DNA of 64,000 nucleotides from Galeopsis tetrahit (GCA_963675135.1 OY776125.1:62385441-62449440), one strand, 5' to 3'. Numbered from the stretch's first letter, positions 1 to 11,645 are shown. Translations and numbers: made by a program. The notes: generated from the sequence alone by a model not told the origin.

Positions 1-241
1 CTTATCTGGTCTTCAAGAATCTTCTAGTCTTCATGCCTTCTACTCTTTTCATCTTGAGGATGCGCATGTAAGTCATTACTATGCTAATCAGCTGAGATCA
101 ATACAACTGATTACACAAGACTAGTCTAAGCTGTTTTATACAAGGTCAGCTGATCCTATTACATTTATAAACTCTAAGTGTTTTTGCCATCAAAACCATT
201 CTAACATCATGTAGGGCTTATGGTGGATTTATATCCCAACA
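1..241 (-). repeat. Tail of a Sirevirus-type copia LTR
   Basis: The sequence matches the last part (plus-strand order) of the LTRs of S1, S2 and S3 and ends in ATATCCCAACA, the same edge as at 1751 and 18701. It is cut by the window start, so it may be a solo LTR or part of another element. The next 42 bases (242-283) resemble neither a primer site nor a polypurine tract and are unassigned. Confidence 0.8.
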
Positions 242-283
242 TTGAGCATGAGAGGTGGAGGCAGAGGCATTTTCCAACTGAGT

Positions 284-1751
284 TGTTGTTTGTCCCTTAA
301 CGAGTAGTGAATGGGATTAAAGTCTAGAGGGGAGGGGTGAATAGACTTTAAAACTTTTTCAATTAAAGAGTTGGAAACCTCTTCTGATTACTATGTCTTC
401 TGGACTGCAAATCTGCTGGTCCAGAATACAATAGTTATCTGGTTAGAGGAATATGCGGAAGTTAGTAGGCCTTTATTTAGACTCGTTCTAGTAATCTTTT
501 GAAATAATCAAATACTTGTTTTAGGAAATACTCAGCTGATGCTGGTTTGAAAGATATGGCCTGGTTTGTAAAGATGATTCAAATCACGGTATGCACTATA
601 TAAAAATATAAGTATACAGAAAGGTAAAGTACATAAAGTAAATAACACCAAATTTTATAATGGTTCGGATATACGTTCCTACGTCCACTCTCACGTTCCA
701 ACGTGATGTTTAATCCCTTTAATTTCCCGAAAATTACAAGGGCTTGTCCTTTATAGTCCCAAGGTTAGGACTTTGAGATCTGAGCAGTTCCAAACTGCTG
801 CGGTCTCCACAAGTGATTGTGAGCACTTGTACTCTTACAAGGGTTCAAAAACTTAACCTTATGGTGGGGGTTTTGAGGTTTTTGAAATGATCCAACTAAT
901 GGTTCAAGCTTATAAATTGCTTAACCACTATGCCTAAATCAAAGGGTATACAAAATGAGTAGGATTCAGGTTCTTTGGTTGGATGGGAAATAACTTAAGA
1001 GCTAGAAGGGTGTTCTAATGCTTTTCTGGGCTCTTGAGAATTCTTGAGAAAGTATTGCTTTTGGCTTGCTTGTTTGATTAGCTTTTTGAATTCTTGCGTT
1101 GTATCTCTGTTTTTGGTTATTCCTCATCCTCTTGTATTTATAGGGAGGATTGCTGCAACTAGCCGTTGGAGTTGACTAGCCGTTTGGCAATCTTTCCTTT
1201 TGAGCTTGATTGATTCCTTGATTCCAGCAACTTCGATATTGATTGCTTCAAATCTGGGATCGTGTCTATCTTCTAAGTATGGTAAGTCTTCGTTTGAATT
1301 GCAAGATGACTTTGGAATCAGTCGAGTCCTTGACGAGCTACTAGTCTTCTGATCTTCTCTTATAGTCTTCTGGTTAACTCATCTGGCCTGATGTCTTATG
1401 TCTTCTGATATCAGATGAGTATCACTCTTCTGATCTGGAAAATACTTATGCTAACTTAAGCCATCTTCGACTTGGACTTTATCAGCTAAGAAGGTATACA
1501 AGGACCTTACTTATTTGATCTTCAAGGATCTTCTAGTCTTCATGCATTTTACTCTTCATATCTTGAAATTGTGTATGTAAGCTAATACAGTGCTGATCAG
1601 CTGATATACATACAGCTGATCACATAAGACTAGTCTAAGCTGATCTATACAAATGTCAGCTGATCCTATTACATTTATAAACTCTAAGTGTTTTGGCCAT
1701 CAAAACTATCTTATCATCAGATGGGGTTTAGGGTGAATTTATATCCCAACA
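284..1751 (-). repeat. Left LTR attached to S1
   Basis: An LTR of about 1.47 kb with TGTTG at the left edge and CCCAACA at the right. The left edge carries three extra T relative to the S2 LTR (TGTTG-TTT-GTCCC against TGTTGGTCCC). It aligns along its length with the two parts of the right LTR (10763-10887 plus 17356-18701) but is clearly more diverged from it than the two S2 LTRs are from each other. Confidence 0.85.
1135..1142 (-). promoter_or_regulatory. Putative TATA box in S1 left LTR
   Basis: TATAAATA on the minus strand, in the stretch conserved between all LTRs of this family (equivalents at 18081-18088, 47278-47285, 54778-54785 and, on the plus strand, 40337-40344). Confidence 0.45.
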
Positions 1752-2332
1752 GCTATGAGTGTTTCCAATTTGTCTGCTGTCTCCTTCAGCTGAGCCCGTA
1801 GTTTCTCATTCTCTTCAGCTGTTGTTTTGAGAAGAGTTTGTCCTTGAGTAGCTCTTGCTTCAGCTTCCTCAAGCCTGGTTTTGTAGATGGTCTCCATGCG
1901 GTTTGTCTCATTGGCATAGAGATCAGCAAACATTTTGGTCCTGTCAGCTGTCTTCTTTATTTCAGTGTGAAGATACTCTTCTACCTGATTATAGAGTGCC
2001 TCACCAAACTTGTCATCAATATCATGGATTTGGTTGGTGGGACGAGTCCTCTGCTCCTGAACAGCTCTTTCAACATATCTAGCCAACTGCATGCATAGCC
2101 CCTTTTCGAAGTGTTTGTCTATTGCTTCCCTGACTTGAGCACACACATCTGCTCTAATATCAATAGACGAAGTAGAGGGGGAGGCAGTACCTTGAGGTTC
2201 CTGTTGTGGCATCGGAGTGATAGATTGATTGAATACAACTATTGCTAGACCTCTTTCTTCTTTCGACCACTTTGCAGCATATAGTGTGCCAGTGATCTTG
2301 GTCTTCTCATCATAAATCTCAATAATCCCCAT
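1739..2332 (-). pseudogene. Extra ORF of S1 (Sirevirus third ORF), C-terminus lost
   Basis: The frame opens with MGIIEIYDEKTK and has about 193 codons before it runs into the LTR, where it picks up a few foreign residues and a stop. The second half is rich in Glu, Lys, Ala and Leu and looks like a coiled coil (roughly residues 120-192). No enzyme motif, signal peptide or clear membrane segment is visible. It occupies the place after pol where Sireviruses carry an ORF often called env-like. The related protein of S2 (48114-49054) seems to hold the missing C-terminal half. Function is not established; calling it an envelope protein would be speculation. Confidence 0.6.
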
Positions 2333-3051
2333 TCTGAGTTTTGGTAGAGTAGATAGAAAGATTTAGAGTACTTTGGTAGAGACATTTTCAGAACGAGAGC
2401 GATTGAGAGTGATTTAGAATTTTGAGAGCGAAAGGGTTTTGAAGAAAGGCATAAGGGTTGCTTATATACTCCAGGAAATCTCGAATTGAGGTTTGATCAA
2501 ACAGTCAAAAATTGATTTTAGAGGAGTAACTCTCAAGAATAGCCCTTTCACCTTCAGCCCATTGATTTTGATTTTACCGGCTAAAATTGCCATGTGTCAA
2601 TGTTTGATTCGTCAGTAGAATAGTAATTGATGGTTAATGACATCATTACCAAAAATAGCCGTTGTGACTAAATTACAGTAATTTTGATCAATTAAGGCCG
2701 TTTTCTATAAGTAAATTTCATTCCTTATATAGGCCTTTTTCCATAATTACATTCAGAATCAAATCTAGAATGAAACATATGATCAAATTAGGCTTTCAAG
2801 AATAGGCGTGTTCTGAACAACAGGGTAAGTCTTCTTGTTTCCTTGAGAGGTCTGCTGATTTTTCTTGAGATGTCTGCTGGTCAGCTGAGTTGGTCTTCTG
2901 ATCAGCTGAGTAGGAAATTTTGAATAGTTGAGTAAATCCTCTGAGTAAGTTGATCCACCTGGTTTGATGGATCGTTCAGTAGTTCCCCTTTAACCATGTG
3001 GAACCTTCTTAACAATATGTAGCTGGTCAGCTTGGATGATATTCCACTGGT

Positions 3052-3453
3052 TCAGGTTGCCCACACCATTAGATGGGTTGTAGCATCTAATGTGTTCTTG
3101 TTGAATTTCTTCGCCTCATCTTCCTCTCTTGTAGGAGGGAGAAGATTGGAAGGTGCTTCAATGGAGCATGTGAGAAAAGATAGAAGACAGGTCTTCTTGA
3201 TTGGCTTTAACAAAGTATCCTCTGGGAACAAGCTCTCCATGTTGAACTTCCCCCTGGAGAAGAAGCTCTGCTTGCTTGATACTTTGTCCTTTGCATCTCT
3301 TCTTTTTTTTCTTTTCAGAACATACATATGTTGGATGATCCAAGTATGCATTGCTGTATCATCTCCATCTGCTGGGTAGATTTTCATCACCTTCACCCAT
3401 GACCTTGGTTGATGGATGATGTCCATGCCATCTTTTCTTTCAGCTTTCTCCAT
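3052..3453 (-). CDS. Unassigned 133-codon open frame in S1 spacer
   Basis: An open frame with a Lys/Arg-rich centre (around residues 45-60) and a Cys/Leu-rich patch further on. It lies between pol and the extra ORF of S1 and has no counterpart in S2, where this interval is deleted. It may be the N-terminal remnant of another part of the Sirevirus extra protein, or a chance frame. I do not recognise it. Confidence 0.25.
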   Translation of the reverse strand: MEKAERKDGMDIIHQPRSWVKVMKIYPADGDDTAMHTWIIQHMYVLKRKKRRDAKDKVSSKQSFFSRGKFNMESLFPEDTLLKPIKKTCLLSFLTCSIEAPSNLLPPTREEDEAKKFNKNTLDATTHLMVWAT

Positions 3454-3892
3454 ACCTGAAACAAAAATAGATGTTAGTAATTCGTGTGGTTTCAGTAATT
3501 CTCATGGATGCCTCCTTTTATAGAGGTAGAGATGAGATAGTGGAGAGTAAGACGACAAAGAATAGTGAGTTGATAGGTCTGAACTTCTTAAAAGGTTACT
3601 TTTTAAGATCAACAATGAGATTCTTGATCTAAGGGTTCATATTTAAATATGTTCAGACTTTATCTATGGAATGCAGAAATTACAAATTTGAACATGAGTT
3701 GTTTGAAGTCCGTACTCAATCTGTATACTGTTGAGTCGGTGAGGTAGGTGTATTAATCCAACCAAGTGTTGCTCAATAGTATAATGTATGTATGTATAGT
3801 AATAGAGTATTTTATGAAGAATAATTTATTATTATACATATGTGTACATTGCTTGAGTACATTCTCCAACAAACTTTGTTCAAATTTTCTAG

Positions 3893-3896
<4 letters not shown>

Positions 3897-3926
<30 letters not shown>
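3897..3926. repeat. (AT)15 microsatellite
   Basis: Thirty bases of uninterrupted AT dinucleotides inside the S1 spacer, continuing as TATTATG. Confidence 0.95.
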
Positions 3927-3929
<3 letters not shown>

Positions 3930-4131
3930 GAAAAGCAGATAAATATAGTATTTTATCAAGGATTCTTAAGGTATCATGGATTTCCCCTTGATTGAATAAC
4001 TCTATGTTTTTCCCTCAACTTTATTTGTCTTCATTGGGAAATACTTACCTGAAGATGAGGGTGTCTATTCACCTCATCTTTTTCTTTCCTAGTCTGCTGC
4101 AGCTGAGGTCTTCTCAACTGACTTTTGTTCT

Positions 4132-4749
4132 TCATAAGCTTCTGTCCAGTAGTTCTAGGCTATAACATAGGGTCTTGAATCTTTCTTCAGCTAGGGGCTT
4201 AGTCAAGATATCTTCTCTTTGGATATCTGTGTGAATTTTCTCCATCTTGATGTCCTTCTTTTCAAGGTGATCTCTTATGAAGTGGTGTCGAATGTCGACA
4301 TGTTTGCATCTTGTGTGGAGGACTGGATTTTGAGTGATGGCAATGGCACTGCTGCTATCACAGTAGATAGGGACTTCTCTTGCTTCTACATTGTAATCTT
4401 TTAGTTGTTGGACCAGCCAGAGCAGCTGACTACAACAACTTCCAGCTGCCATATATTCTGCCTCAGTTGTGGATGTTGCAACTGATGTTTGCTTCTTTGA
4501 GAACCATGATATCAGCTTGTTGCCTAGAAATTGACAGGTTCCTGATGTGGACTTCCTATCTATTCTGCATCCACCATAATCTGAGTCAGAGTATCCACTC
4601 AATTCTAGATTGTCATCAGCAGGGTACCATACTCCTAAATTGACATTTCCCTTTAGATATTTGAGAATCTTCCTTGATGTGTCTAAATGGCTTTGCTTTG
4701 GGTTGGCTTGAAATCTGGCACATACTCCTACAACAAAAGTTATGTCTGG
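4132..4749 (-). pseudogene. S1 pol, RNase H domain
   Basis: C-terminal part of pol after the stop at 4750-4752. It shows the copia RNase H signatures: SDSDYGG (first Asp), TEAEYMA (Glu), YCDSSSA (second Asp), then HVDIRHHFIRD and DILTKPL near the end. It would degrade the RNA strand of the RNA:DNA hybrid during cDNA synthesis in the particle. The frame is open from the premature stop to its natural end at 4132. Confidence 0.85.
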
Positions 4750-6063
4750 TCAGCTGGCTGTAAGGTATAAGAGTGACCCAATGACTACTCTATATTCAGC
4801 TTGATCAACTGCTTTTCCAGACTCATCTGGTTCCATCTTGAATGAATTCATCATTGGAATTCTTACAATCTTGCTTTGTTGAGCTTTGAATCTTTCTAAT
4901 AGGCTTTTGGTATATTTGGATTGATTTATGAAAATCCCTTCTGGACTTTGCTTGACTTGAAGTCCTAGGAAGTAGTTCATCTCACCCATCATGCTCATCT
5001 CGAATTTTCCTTGCATTAGTTCAGAGAACTTCTTGCACATATCTTGATTGGGTGATCCAAATATAATATCATCGACATAGATTAGCACCATTAGAATGTC
5101 ATCTCCTTCTTGTATTATAAAAAGTGTTCCATTGCCTTTGGTATATCCTTTGTCAAGAAGGAATTGTGACAATGTGTCGTACCGAGCTCTAGGGGCTTGC
5201 TTTAGACTATAAAGAGCCTTCTTTAGACGATATACTTGATCTCCTTTTTCAAAGCCTAGAGGCTGCTCTACATATACTTCTTCTACCAGAATACCATTTA
5301 GGAAGGCACTTTTGACATCCATTTGATATACTTTGAAGCCCATATATGATGCATAAGCTAGAAATAGTCGAATAACTTCTAGTCTGGCTACTGGGGCAAA
5401 GGTTTCATCATAGTCAATTCCTTCAGATTGTGAGTAACCTTTTGCAACCAGTCTTGCTTTATTTCTAGTTATCACATCGTTTTCGTCCTTTTTGTTCTTG
5501 AAAACCCACTTTGTTCCTACTACATTGTGGTTTTGAGGATGATTTACGAATTCCCATACTTCATTGCGTTCGAATTGGTTCAATTCTTCTTGCATGGCAG
5601 TGATCCAATTGCTATCTTTCATTGCTTCTTCTATGTCAGCTGGTTCAATATTGGACAAGAAGGCACACCAGCAGATCATAGAGGACTGGAGGTTCTGATT
5701 CAGTTGTCTTCTGGTCTTGACATCTGAGTCTGCTCCTCCTAAGATGAGATTTGATGGATGGTTGGCTCTCCATGTATTCCTCACAGGTGTATTTGCACCA
5801 GATGAGTTAGGATCCTCATCAGCTCTAGGATTGTCAGGAGGGTTGACTAGATTTGATCGATCATCATCTGTATCTTGAGTGTCAAAGAGATCATTCCCCC
5901 TTGCGTTGGGAATTGATGCATCTTGATTTAGATCGGCTTGCTCAGCTTGGGTTTGTGATCTAGTGACAGGTCTATGTGGTTTATCCTCCTCTGGATGTTC
6001 AGGGAATGGTTCATGAACTTCAATAAACTCTTCTAGTCTAGACTTGATCACTAGCCTTCTCAT
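4750..6063 (-). pseudogene. S1 pol, reverse transcriptase domain
   Basis: A 437-codon segment. After an acidic, Pro-rich linker it carries the copia RT core: GTKWVFK, ARLVAKGYSQ, DYDETFAPVARLE, QMDVKSAFLNG and the catalytic YVDD at plus-strand 5068-5079. The segment ends at TGA (4750-4752) where the family reads TASRPDI, so CGA became TGA. It is separated from the integrase part by another TGA near 6075. The catalytic residues survive, but the polyprotein cannot be made in one piece. Confidence 0.85.
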
Positions 6064-6075
6064 CTTTTCTTCAGC

Positions 6076-7359
6076 TCAGTCTGTATTGACTGCATTCTTT
6101 TCACAAGATTCATCAAATACAACATGTAGTGTTTCCTCCACAAGCAGGGTTCGTTTGTTGAATACTCTAAATGCTTTGCTAGTTGAGGAATATCCCAAGA
6201 ATATCCCTTCATCTGCTTTGGCATCGAAAGCATTCAACTTACTCTTCCCATTGTTGTGAATGAAACACTTACAACCAAAAATATGAAAGTAAGATACCCT
6301 AGGTTTCCTACCTTTCCACAGTTCATATGCAGTTTTCTCATGAATTTTGTGAATACCTGACCTATTTTGGGTGTGACAAGCTGTATTGATGGCTTCTGCC
6401 CATAGTTTCTTAGGAGTGGAAAATTCAGCAAGGAGGGTTCTTGCAGCTTCCTTAACTGTTTTTACTCTTCTTTCAGCTACACCATTCTGTTGTGGTGTCC
6501 TTGCTGCACTTGTCTCATGTTGAATACCATTAGAAGTACAATAGGCAATAATATAAGAGTTAATGAATTCAGTGTCTTTGTCACTTCTAATTTTCACAAT
6601 ATGTTCTCTCTTTTCTATTTGGATCCTCTTTAATAATTCAGGAAGCTTCAGCTGAGTCTCACTTTTCTTGTATAGAAAAATAACCCAAGTAAACTTGGAG
6701 TAGTCATCTACTACAATTAGAGTGTACTTCTTTCCTGTTAGAGTTGTTGGAGTGATTGGTCCAAAGAGATCCATATGAAGTAGTTCTAGAACTCTGCTGG
6801 ATGATGCTGTCTTCTTGGTCTTGAAGGAGACCTTTGTTTGCTTTCCCTGTTGACATGCATCACATACCTGATCTTTACAGTAGAGTTCATTAGGCAGTCC
6901 ATCAACTAAGGATTCCCTTGCTAGCTTGTTTAAAGTCTTAAAGTTCAAGTGACTAAGACGTTTGTGCCATAGACAGCTGATATCTCTAGGACTTTTCACA
7001 AGCAGACATGTATCCTTATGACAACTGTTCCAATTTGCAAGATACATACTACCTTTTCTAGATCCTGTTAGAAGGGTTTGTTTTGTTCTTTTATCACTTA
7101 CATGACAGTTATCTTTAGAGAATTTTACTAAATATCCAGTGTCACAAAAATGAGATATTGATAGTAAGTTGAACTTCAAACCTTCTACATATGATACATC
7201 ATGTACCTCAATGTCACCATTCTTCAAGGTGCCATATCCTTTTGTGTTACCGTGCGCGTTATCACCAAAGAAGACTTTTGGACCTTTTTTTTCTGTATAG
7301 TTGGTCAGCAGAGTTTGGGTTCCAGTCATATGAGTTGAGCATCCGTGTCTATATACCAA
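6076..7359 (-). pseudogene. S1 pol, protease remnant and integrase
   Basis: Copia integrase in order: GAG-pre-integrase zinc region (HKRLSHLNF then CDACQQGKQ), first catalytic Asp in LLHMDLFGPI, second in RSDKDTEF, Glu in NGVAERR, then the usual C-terminal FGCKCF and FLGYS blocks. At the N-terminus the protease motif is broken: near 7346 one base is missing compared with the copy at 8187-8195, turning the IDSGCSTHM frame into VYRHGCSTHM. The frame ends at a TGA near 6076 at the junction to RT. In a working element this protein would insert the cDNA into the genome. Confidence 0.85.
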
Positions 7360-8080
7360 GTTTCTCCTGCTTGACCACCTTTTCTGTACAGATCCCTTCT
7401 TTCCTGCAAGATAGATTAATTCTTAGGTACCCATTTTGTCTTGGGTCATTGGGTGTTAGTAGTACCCTTGGGGACCCACATATACATTGGTCGTTTGAAT
7501 AACCTTGAGCATTTCAGTTGTCTCCCTCGGGCATCACAAAACCAAATCTTACCAGTTGACACCTTGGCCTGGTTTGATTTGTTATTTGTGTCAGCTAGGT
7601 AACTGCCAGATGATTTCCTCTTGTAGGAGTGAGTGTGAATTATCTTCTGACTAGTTACATTAGGCCTGGGTGCATTAGCTGAACGATGTACACGATTATA
7701 TGGACCATATTCCTCTGTTCTCACAATATCATAAGAGACAGGGGGTGCAAAGAGAACAGATTTGTGTGAAGAAGACTTCTTCTTCTTGGCTGGAGCAGCA
7801 TACAACTGAGACTGTCTCAGACGAGATGGTCTAGGCTATTTGATGTTCCTCTGTACATGCTTGGGATTAACTTGTCTTTTACCATTTTTGGTGTTGAGAT
7901 AGTTAACCTTAGCTGGTACAGATGCCTTGTGATCGAGTAGCACACTGGTTAGGTGTACTGCCCTCAGCTGGAGAAGATGTCGATGGATTAAATTCATAAC
8001 CAAAACACATCTTGTTGCCATTAGATCGATAATATTCAGAGATGTTTTCAATAGTAGCAGATACTTTATTGAACTCTGAT
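7236..8080 (-). repeat. Copy A of an 845 bp tandem duplication in S1 gag/PR
   Basis: Nearly the same sequence as 8081-8928, offset by 845 bases. It contains the protease start, the gag-pol boundary and the gag C-terminus. Frames 7446-7805 (gag C-terminus ending near the TAA at 7416-7418) and part of 7836-8255 belong to this copy. It has indels and lacks part of the region that follows GGSTPNQ in copy B. ATATC marks the joint. Confidence 0.8.
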
Positions 8081-8928
8081 ATCCTTTTGTGTTACCGTGC
8101 GCGTTATCACCAAAGAAGACTTTTGGACCTTTCTTTTCTGTATAGTTGGTCAACAGAGTTTTGGTTCCAGTCATATGAGTTGAGCATCCGCTGTCTATAT
8201 ACCAAGTTTCTCCTACTTGACCACCTTTTCTATACAGATCCCTTCTTTCCTGCAAGATAGATTAAGTGTTAGGTACCCATTTTGTCTTGGGTCCTTGGGT
8301 GTTAGTAGTACCCTTGGGGACCCACATATACATTAGTCGTTTGAATAACCTTGTGTATTTGAGTTGTCTCCCTCGGGCATCACAGAACCAAATCTTACCA
8401 GTTGATACCTTGGCCTGGTTTGATTTTTTATTTGTGTCAGCTAGGTAACTGTCAGATGATTTCTTCTTGTAGGAGTGAGTGTGAATTATCTTCTGACTAG
8501 TTACATTCGGCCTGGGTGCATTAGCTGAACGATGTACACGATTATATAGACCATACTCCTCTGTTCTCACAATATCATAGGAGATAGGGGGTGCAAAGAG
8601 AACCGATTTGTATGAAGAATATTTCTTCTTCTTGGCTGGAGCAGCATACAGATGAGACTGTCTCAGACGAGATGGTCTAGGCTGTTTGTTGTTCCTCTGT
8701 ACATGTTTGGGATTAACTTGTCTTTTACCATTTTTGGTGTTGAGATAGTTAACCTCTGTACACTCACCATTTTCATGTGATCGAGTAGCACACTGGTTAG
8801 GTGTACTGCCCTCGGCTGGAGAAGATGTTGATGGATTAAATTCATAACCAAAACCCATCATGTTGCCATTAGATCGATAATATTCAGAGATATTTTCAAT
8901 AGTAGCAGATGCTCTATTGAATTCTGAT
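8081..8928 (-). repeat. Copy B of the tandem duplication in S1 gag/PR
   Basis: This copy keeps the intact protease motif IDSGCSTHM (Asp-Ser-Gly at plus-strand 8187-8195) and the uninterrupted gag C-terminal frame (8262 upward). S2 has the same region once, so the single-copy state is ancestral. Confidence 0.8.
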
Positions 8929-10633
8929 ATCTTTTTATCAAGGTTTTCCTTCTCCTTCTCTAAGAGCTCTTTTGCTTGGAAGAGGTCATCAAACTTAGAT
9001 TGCAGTGAACGAAATTCCTTAGTTTCTAAAGCTTGAGATTTTAACATCCCCTCATACAACTTAGTTATTGTAGTGTTCTCTTCTTTAAGAAGTTCCACTT
9101 CTTTAGTTAATCTTTCATTCATTGTTACTAACTCAGGGGTGTTATCGAACTTAGCCTTTTTCAACCTTGCAATTTCTTTCCTTAAATCTTTGTTTTCTTC
9201 TTCCACTTCTATATAAGCTCTTGTTGCGATATCAAGGTCACGTTTTACTTCTTCCAAGGATTGGTAATAGGTGTTCTCGAATTCGCCTACAGATGAGTTT
9301 GCCTCATCTATGTGTGAAGATGCAGGTAATTGAAAGGTTGATGTGTAGGAATTTACCTCGTTTTCAGCGATGGCCATCATGGCTACATCATCTGAATCAT
9401 CATTTGAGAAGAGTCCGCAGTCTGGTGATGAAGGTAGATCATCACTTTGATATTCAGATTCTTCAATTACCATTGCTTGTCTATGTGAGTTCCTCTTGTC
9501 TCTTCTCAATTTTCTTTCTTCTTTATCTTCTGGACTTAGGTCTGGACATTCATAGACATAGTGTCCTGGTTTATGACAGTTGAAGCATGTACCTAATTTC
9601 TGATTTGGAGTACTTCTTCTTGGAGGAGTAGCATCTCTTCTCCTATAGCTTCGACTATCAGATGACTCTATATCCTTCCTAGGATACCTTTCTGGAGTTC
9701 TTTCTTTTGATTCTTTAGAGGATGATCTAGCTCTTTTATCTTTGTATTTATGTAGAATTTTCTATACTTGTTGTTTAGGGTGTTCATCCTCTCAAATATT
9801 TTGATCATAAGAGCCATTTGTTCTTTTAAACTCATGTCTGATCCTCCTATGTCATCTGTGTTCAAGGGGGTCTTGCCAGATGAGGTGCTTGCAGCTTTTG
9901 TAGTAGTTGCTGCCTTGAAGGCTACAGTCTTGGAGGTAGATGGAGTTGGTGTTTGCTCATCATTTTCTGAATTTTCTTCTCTCTCCAGATCATACTCATG
10001 AGCTTTGAGGTTTTGGAACAGAGTCTAAGCTGTCCATTTCTTGATGTCTTAAGTATCCTTGATGATGGTCTTCTTGAGTTTCCACTTTTTGGTTAGAGAG
10101 TCCAGAATTTTCAGATTTTTCTCTCTATTGGTGTATTTCTTGCCTAGAGATTCGATCTCATTGATAATCTTGGTAAATCTATTGTCCAGCTGATCAATAG
10201 ACTCTTCTGGTTGCATCTTGAAATGTTCAAATTTCTTAACTGATGTTGATAGCTTGCTTTCTTTGATCAGTTCCGTTCCTTCACAGAGGAGTGCCAGGGC
10301 ATCCCACATCTCCTTAGCTGTATCACAGTTGAGTTCTTTTGCTATATACTCATTGGGGAGAGTTTGCATAATGTAATCTTGAGCAATGCTGTCAAGATTT
10401 GCTTGCTTCATCTCTTCTGGAGTGAGGTCTTTCATAGGTTTGGGAGCAAGTTCTCCAACTGGGATCTCAGGATCACCATTTGCTGTGTTCACCGTCATGA
10501 TTGTGATTCGACCTTCTGTGATCATGGACCACATCTTGTAGTGAAATGAGGTGAGATTCTTCCTCATCCTTATCTTCCAATAGTCATAGTCTTCTACTGA
10601 AAACTTTGGCAATTTACGCATGTTAGCACTCAT
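8262..10633 (-). pseudogene. S1 gag (nucleocapsid polyprotein), several breaks
   Basis: Start at MSANMRKLPKF (10633), shared with S2 and S3. The N-terminal 194 codons hold the copia Gag core (DYDYWKIRM, TAKEMWDAL, YTNREKNLKILDSL). Two stops follow, TAA at 10049-10051 and TAG at 10025-10027, where S2 reads Gln in both places, then a frameshift near 9750. The CCHC zinc knuckle CFNCHKPGHYVYEC (9546-9587) survives, as does a long coiled-coil stretch (about 8900-9250). The C-terminus ends at TAA 8262-8264, directly before pol in the same frame. Gag would build the virus-like particle and bind genomic RNA. Confidence 0.85.
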
Positions 10634-10748
10634 GATGTATGAGTTTTCAAAAACAGGTTTTTCAAAAGATAGATCTGTTCAAGAGGACTACAGAAAGACT
10701 CCCTCAAGTCTTCTAATATTCTAGAGACAGTAGTCCATTAGAACCACT

Positions 10749-10760
10749 GCTCTGATACCA
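10749..10760 (-). other. S1 primer binding site
   Basis: TGGTATCAGAGC on the minus strand, two bases from the LTR edge: the 12 bases complementary to the 3' end of plant initiator tRNA-Met. Minus-strand DNA synthesis would start here. Confidence 0.95.
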
Positions 10761-10762
10761 CT

Positions 10763-10887
10763 TGTTGGTCCCTGCACAAGTAGTGAATGGGATTAAAGAC
10801 TAGAGGGGAGGGGTGAATAGACTTTAAAAAAATTTCAATGAAAGAGTTGGAAACCTCTTCTGATTACTATGTCTTCTGGACTACAAG
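10763..10887 (-). repeat. S1 5' LTR, first part (left of G1)
   Basis: Starts TGTTGGTCCC and stops at GACTACAAG, where G1 begins. The LTR resumes at 17356 with ACAAGTCTGCTGG. The two parts total about 1466 bp without G1 and one copy of the ACAAG duplication, matching the left LTR. Confidence 0.95.
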
Positions 10888-11642
10888 TGATAGGGATCCA
10901 TCCGTGCCAAGTCATGCAAATAGAAGGGATCATTTGGTCGTACATGATGGACCGATTACAAGGGCAAGAGCTAAGAAGATAAATGAGGCTTTGATGAGCC
11001 TAATTGCTGAAATGAAGGAAAATGTGCAAGAGAAGCCCAAAGAAGGCCTACTAGTGAATGTTATTGGGATGGACTACTTTTAAAGATGTGTCATGAAGCT
11101 AATTTGGGCCAAAAGACATGTTTCTAAGTCCATAGGCCTTCAAAAACGTGGATCACATGAAGCCTATTAGATTTATCATTTATTTTTAATATTATTAGTT
11201 ATTTAGAATATTACATTTTTCTAGGAATTCAAAAGACTCATAAGTTACTTTTTTAGCTTTGAATTGAGTCTTTAGTGGCCTTTTAAGACCATAGATGTAG
11301 GTTATGAATGTATTTACTCTTAGGAGTTACTTTCTAGCCTATAAATAGGTCTTGTATTCCTTTGGGAAGGGGGGACCAAGTTTAATACGAAATTACAAGT
11401 TTTTTTTTGCATATTCTCTTTGTGAGGTTAATTTATTTGAGAACTTATCAAGAATCTTGAGCAAGATCTTGTGGCGTTCAATCATACCAAGGTTCTTGGC
11501 TCTTCTATAGCCAACGGGTCAAGGTTTTTATGCTCTAAGTAAGATCAATTCAAATCTCGATTTTGGAAGATCCGCTGCTTAATTTATACGTTGGGTTCTT
11601 AGATCATTATATCTAATGGGTCCTTCGTCTCTATCCACATCA
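10888..11642 (+). repeat. G1 5' LTR
   Basis: 755 bp, TGATAGGG to CACATCA. The first part contains a copy of the pol C-terminal codons (open frame 10838-11083, ending VNVIGMDYF), because that coding end lies in the LTR. A TATAAATA box is at 11340-11347. Confidence 0.95.
11340..11347 (+). promoter_or_regulatory. Putative TATA box in G1 5' LTR
   Basis: TATAAATA, conserved in the G1 3' LTR (17052-17059) and the G2 LTR (21624-21631). It would set transcription start for the genomic RNA about 30 bases downstream. Confidence 0.55.
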
Positions 11643-11645
11643 GTT

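Larger units (their letters stand above)
2333..4131 (-). other. S1 spacer between pol and the extra ORF
   Basis: About 1.8 kb without a recognisable gene apart from one open frame at 3052-3453. It is A+T rich and contains a 30 bp AT repeat (3897-3926). Long pol-to-third-ORF spacers are usual in Sireviruses. Part of it probably acts as the leader of the extra ORF. Confidence 0.6.

Noticed and set aside
40..1700. Possible host gene in the left LTR region
   Set aside because: The whole stretch aligns with LTRs at 17356-18701, 39724-41197 and 46430-47887; no coding frame is conserved.
1756..1760. TGAGT as target duplication of the left S1 LTR (also at 279-283)
   Set aside because: The right copy is four bases away from the LTR edge, so it is probably chance.
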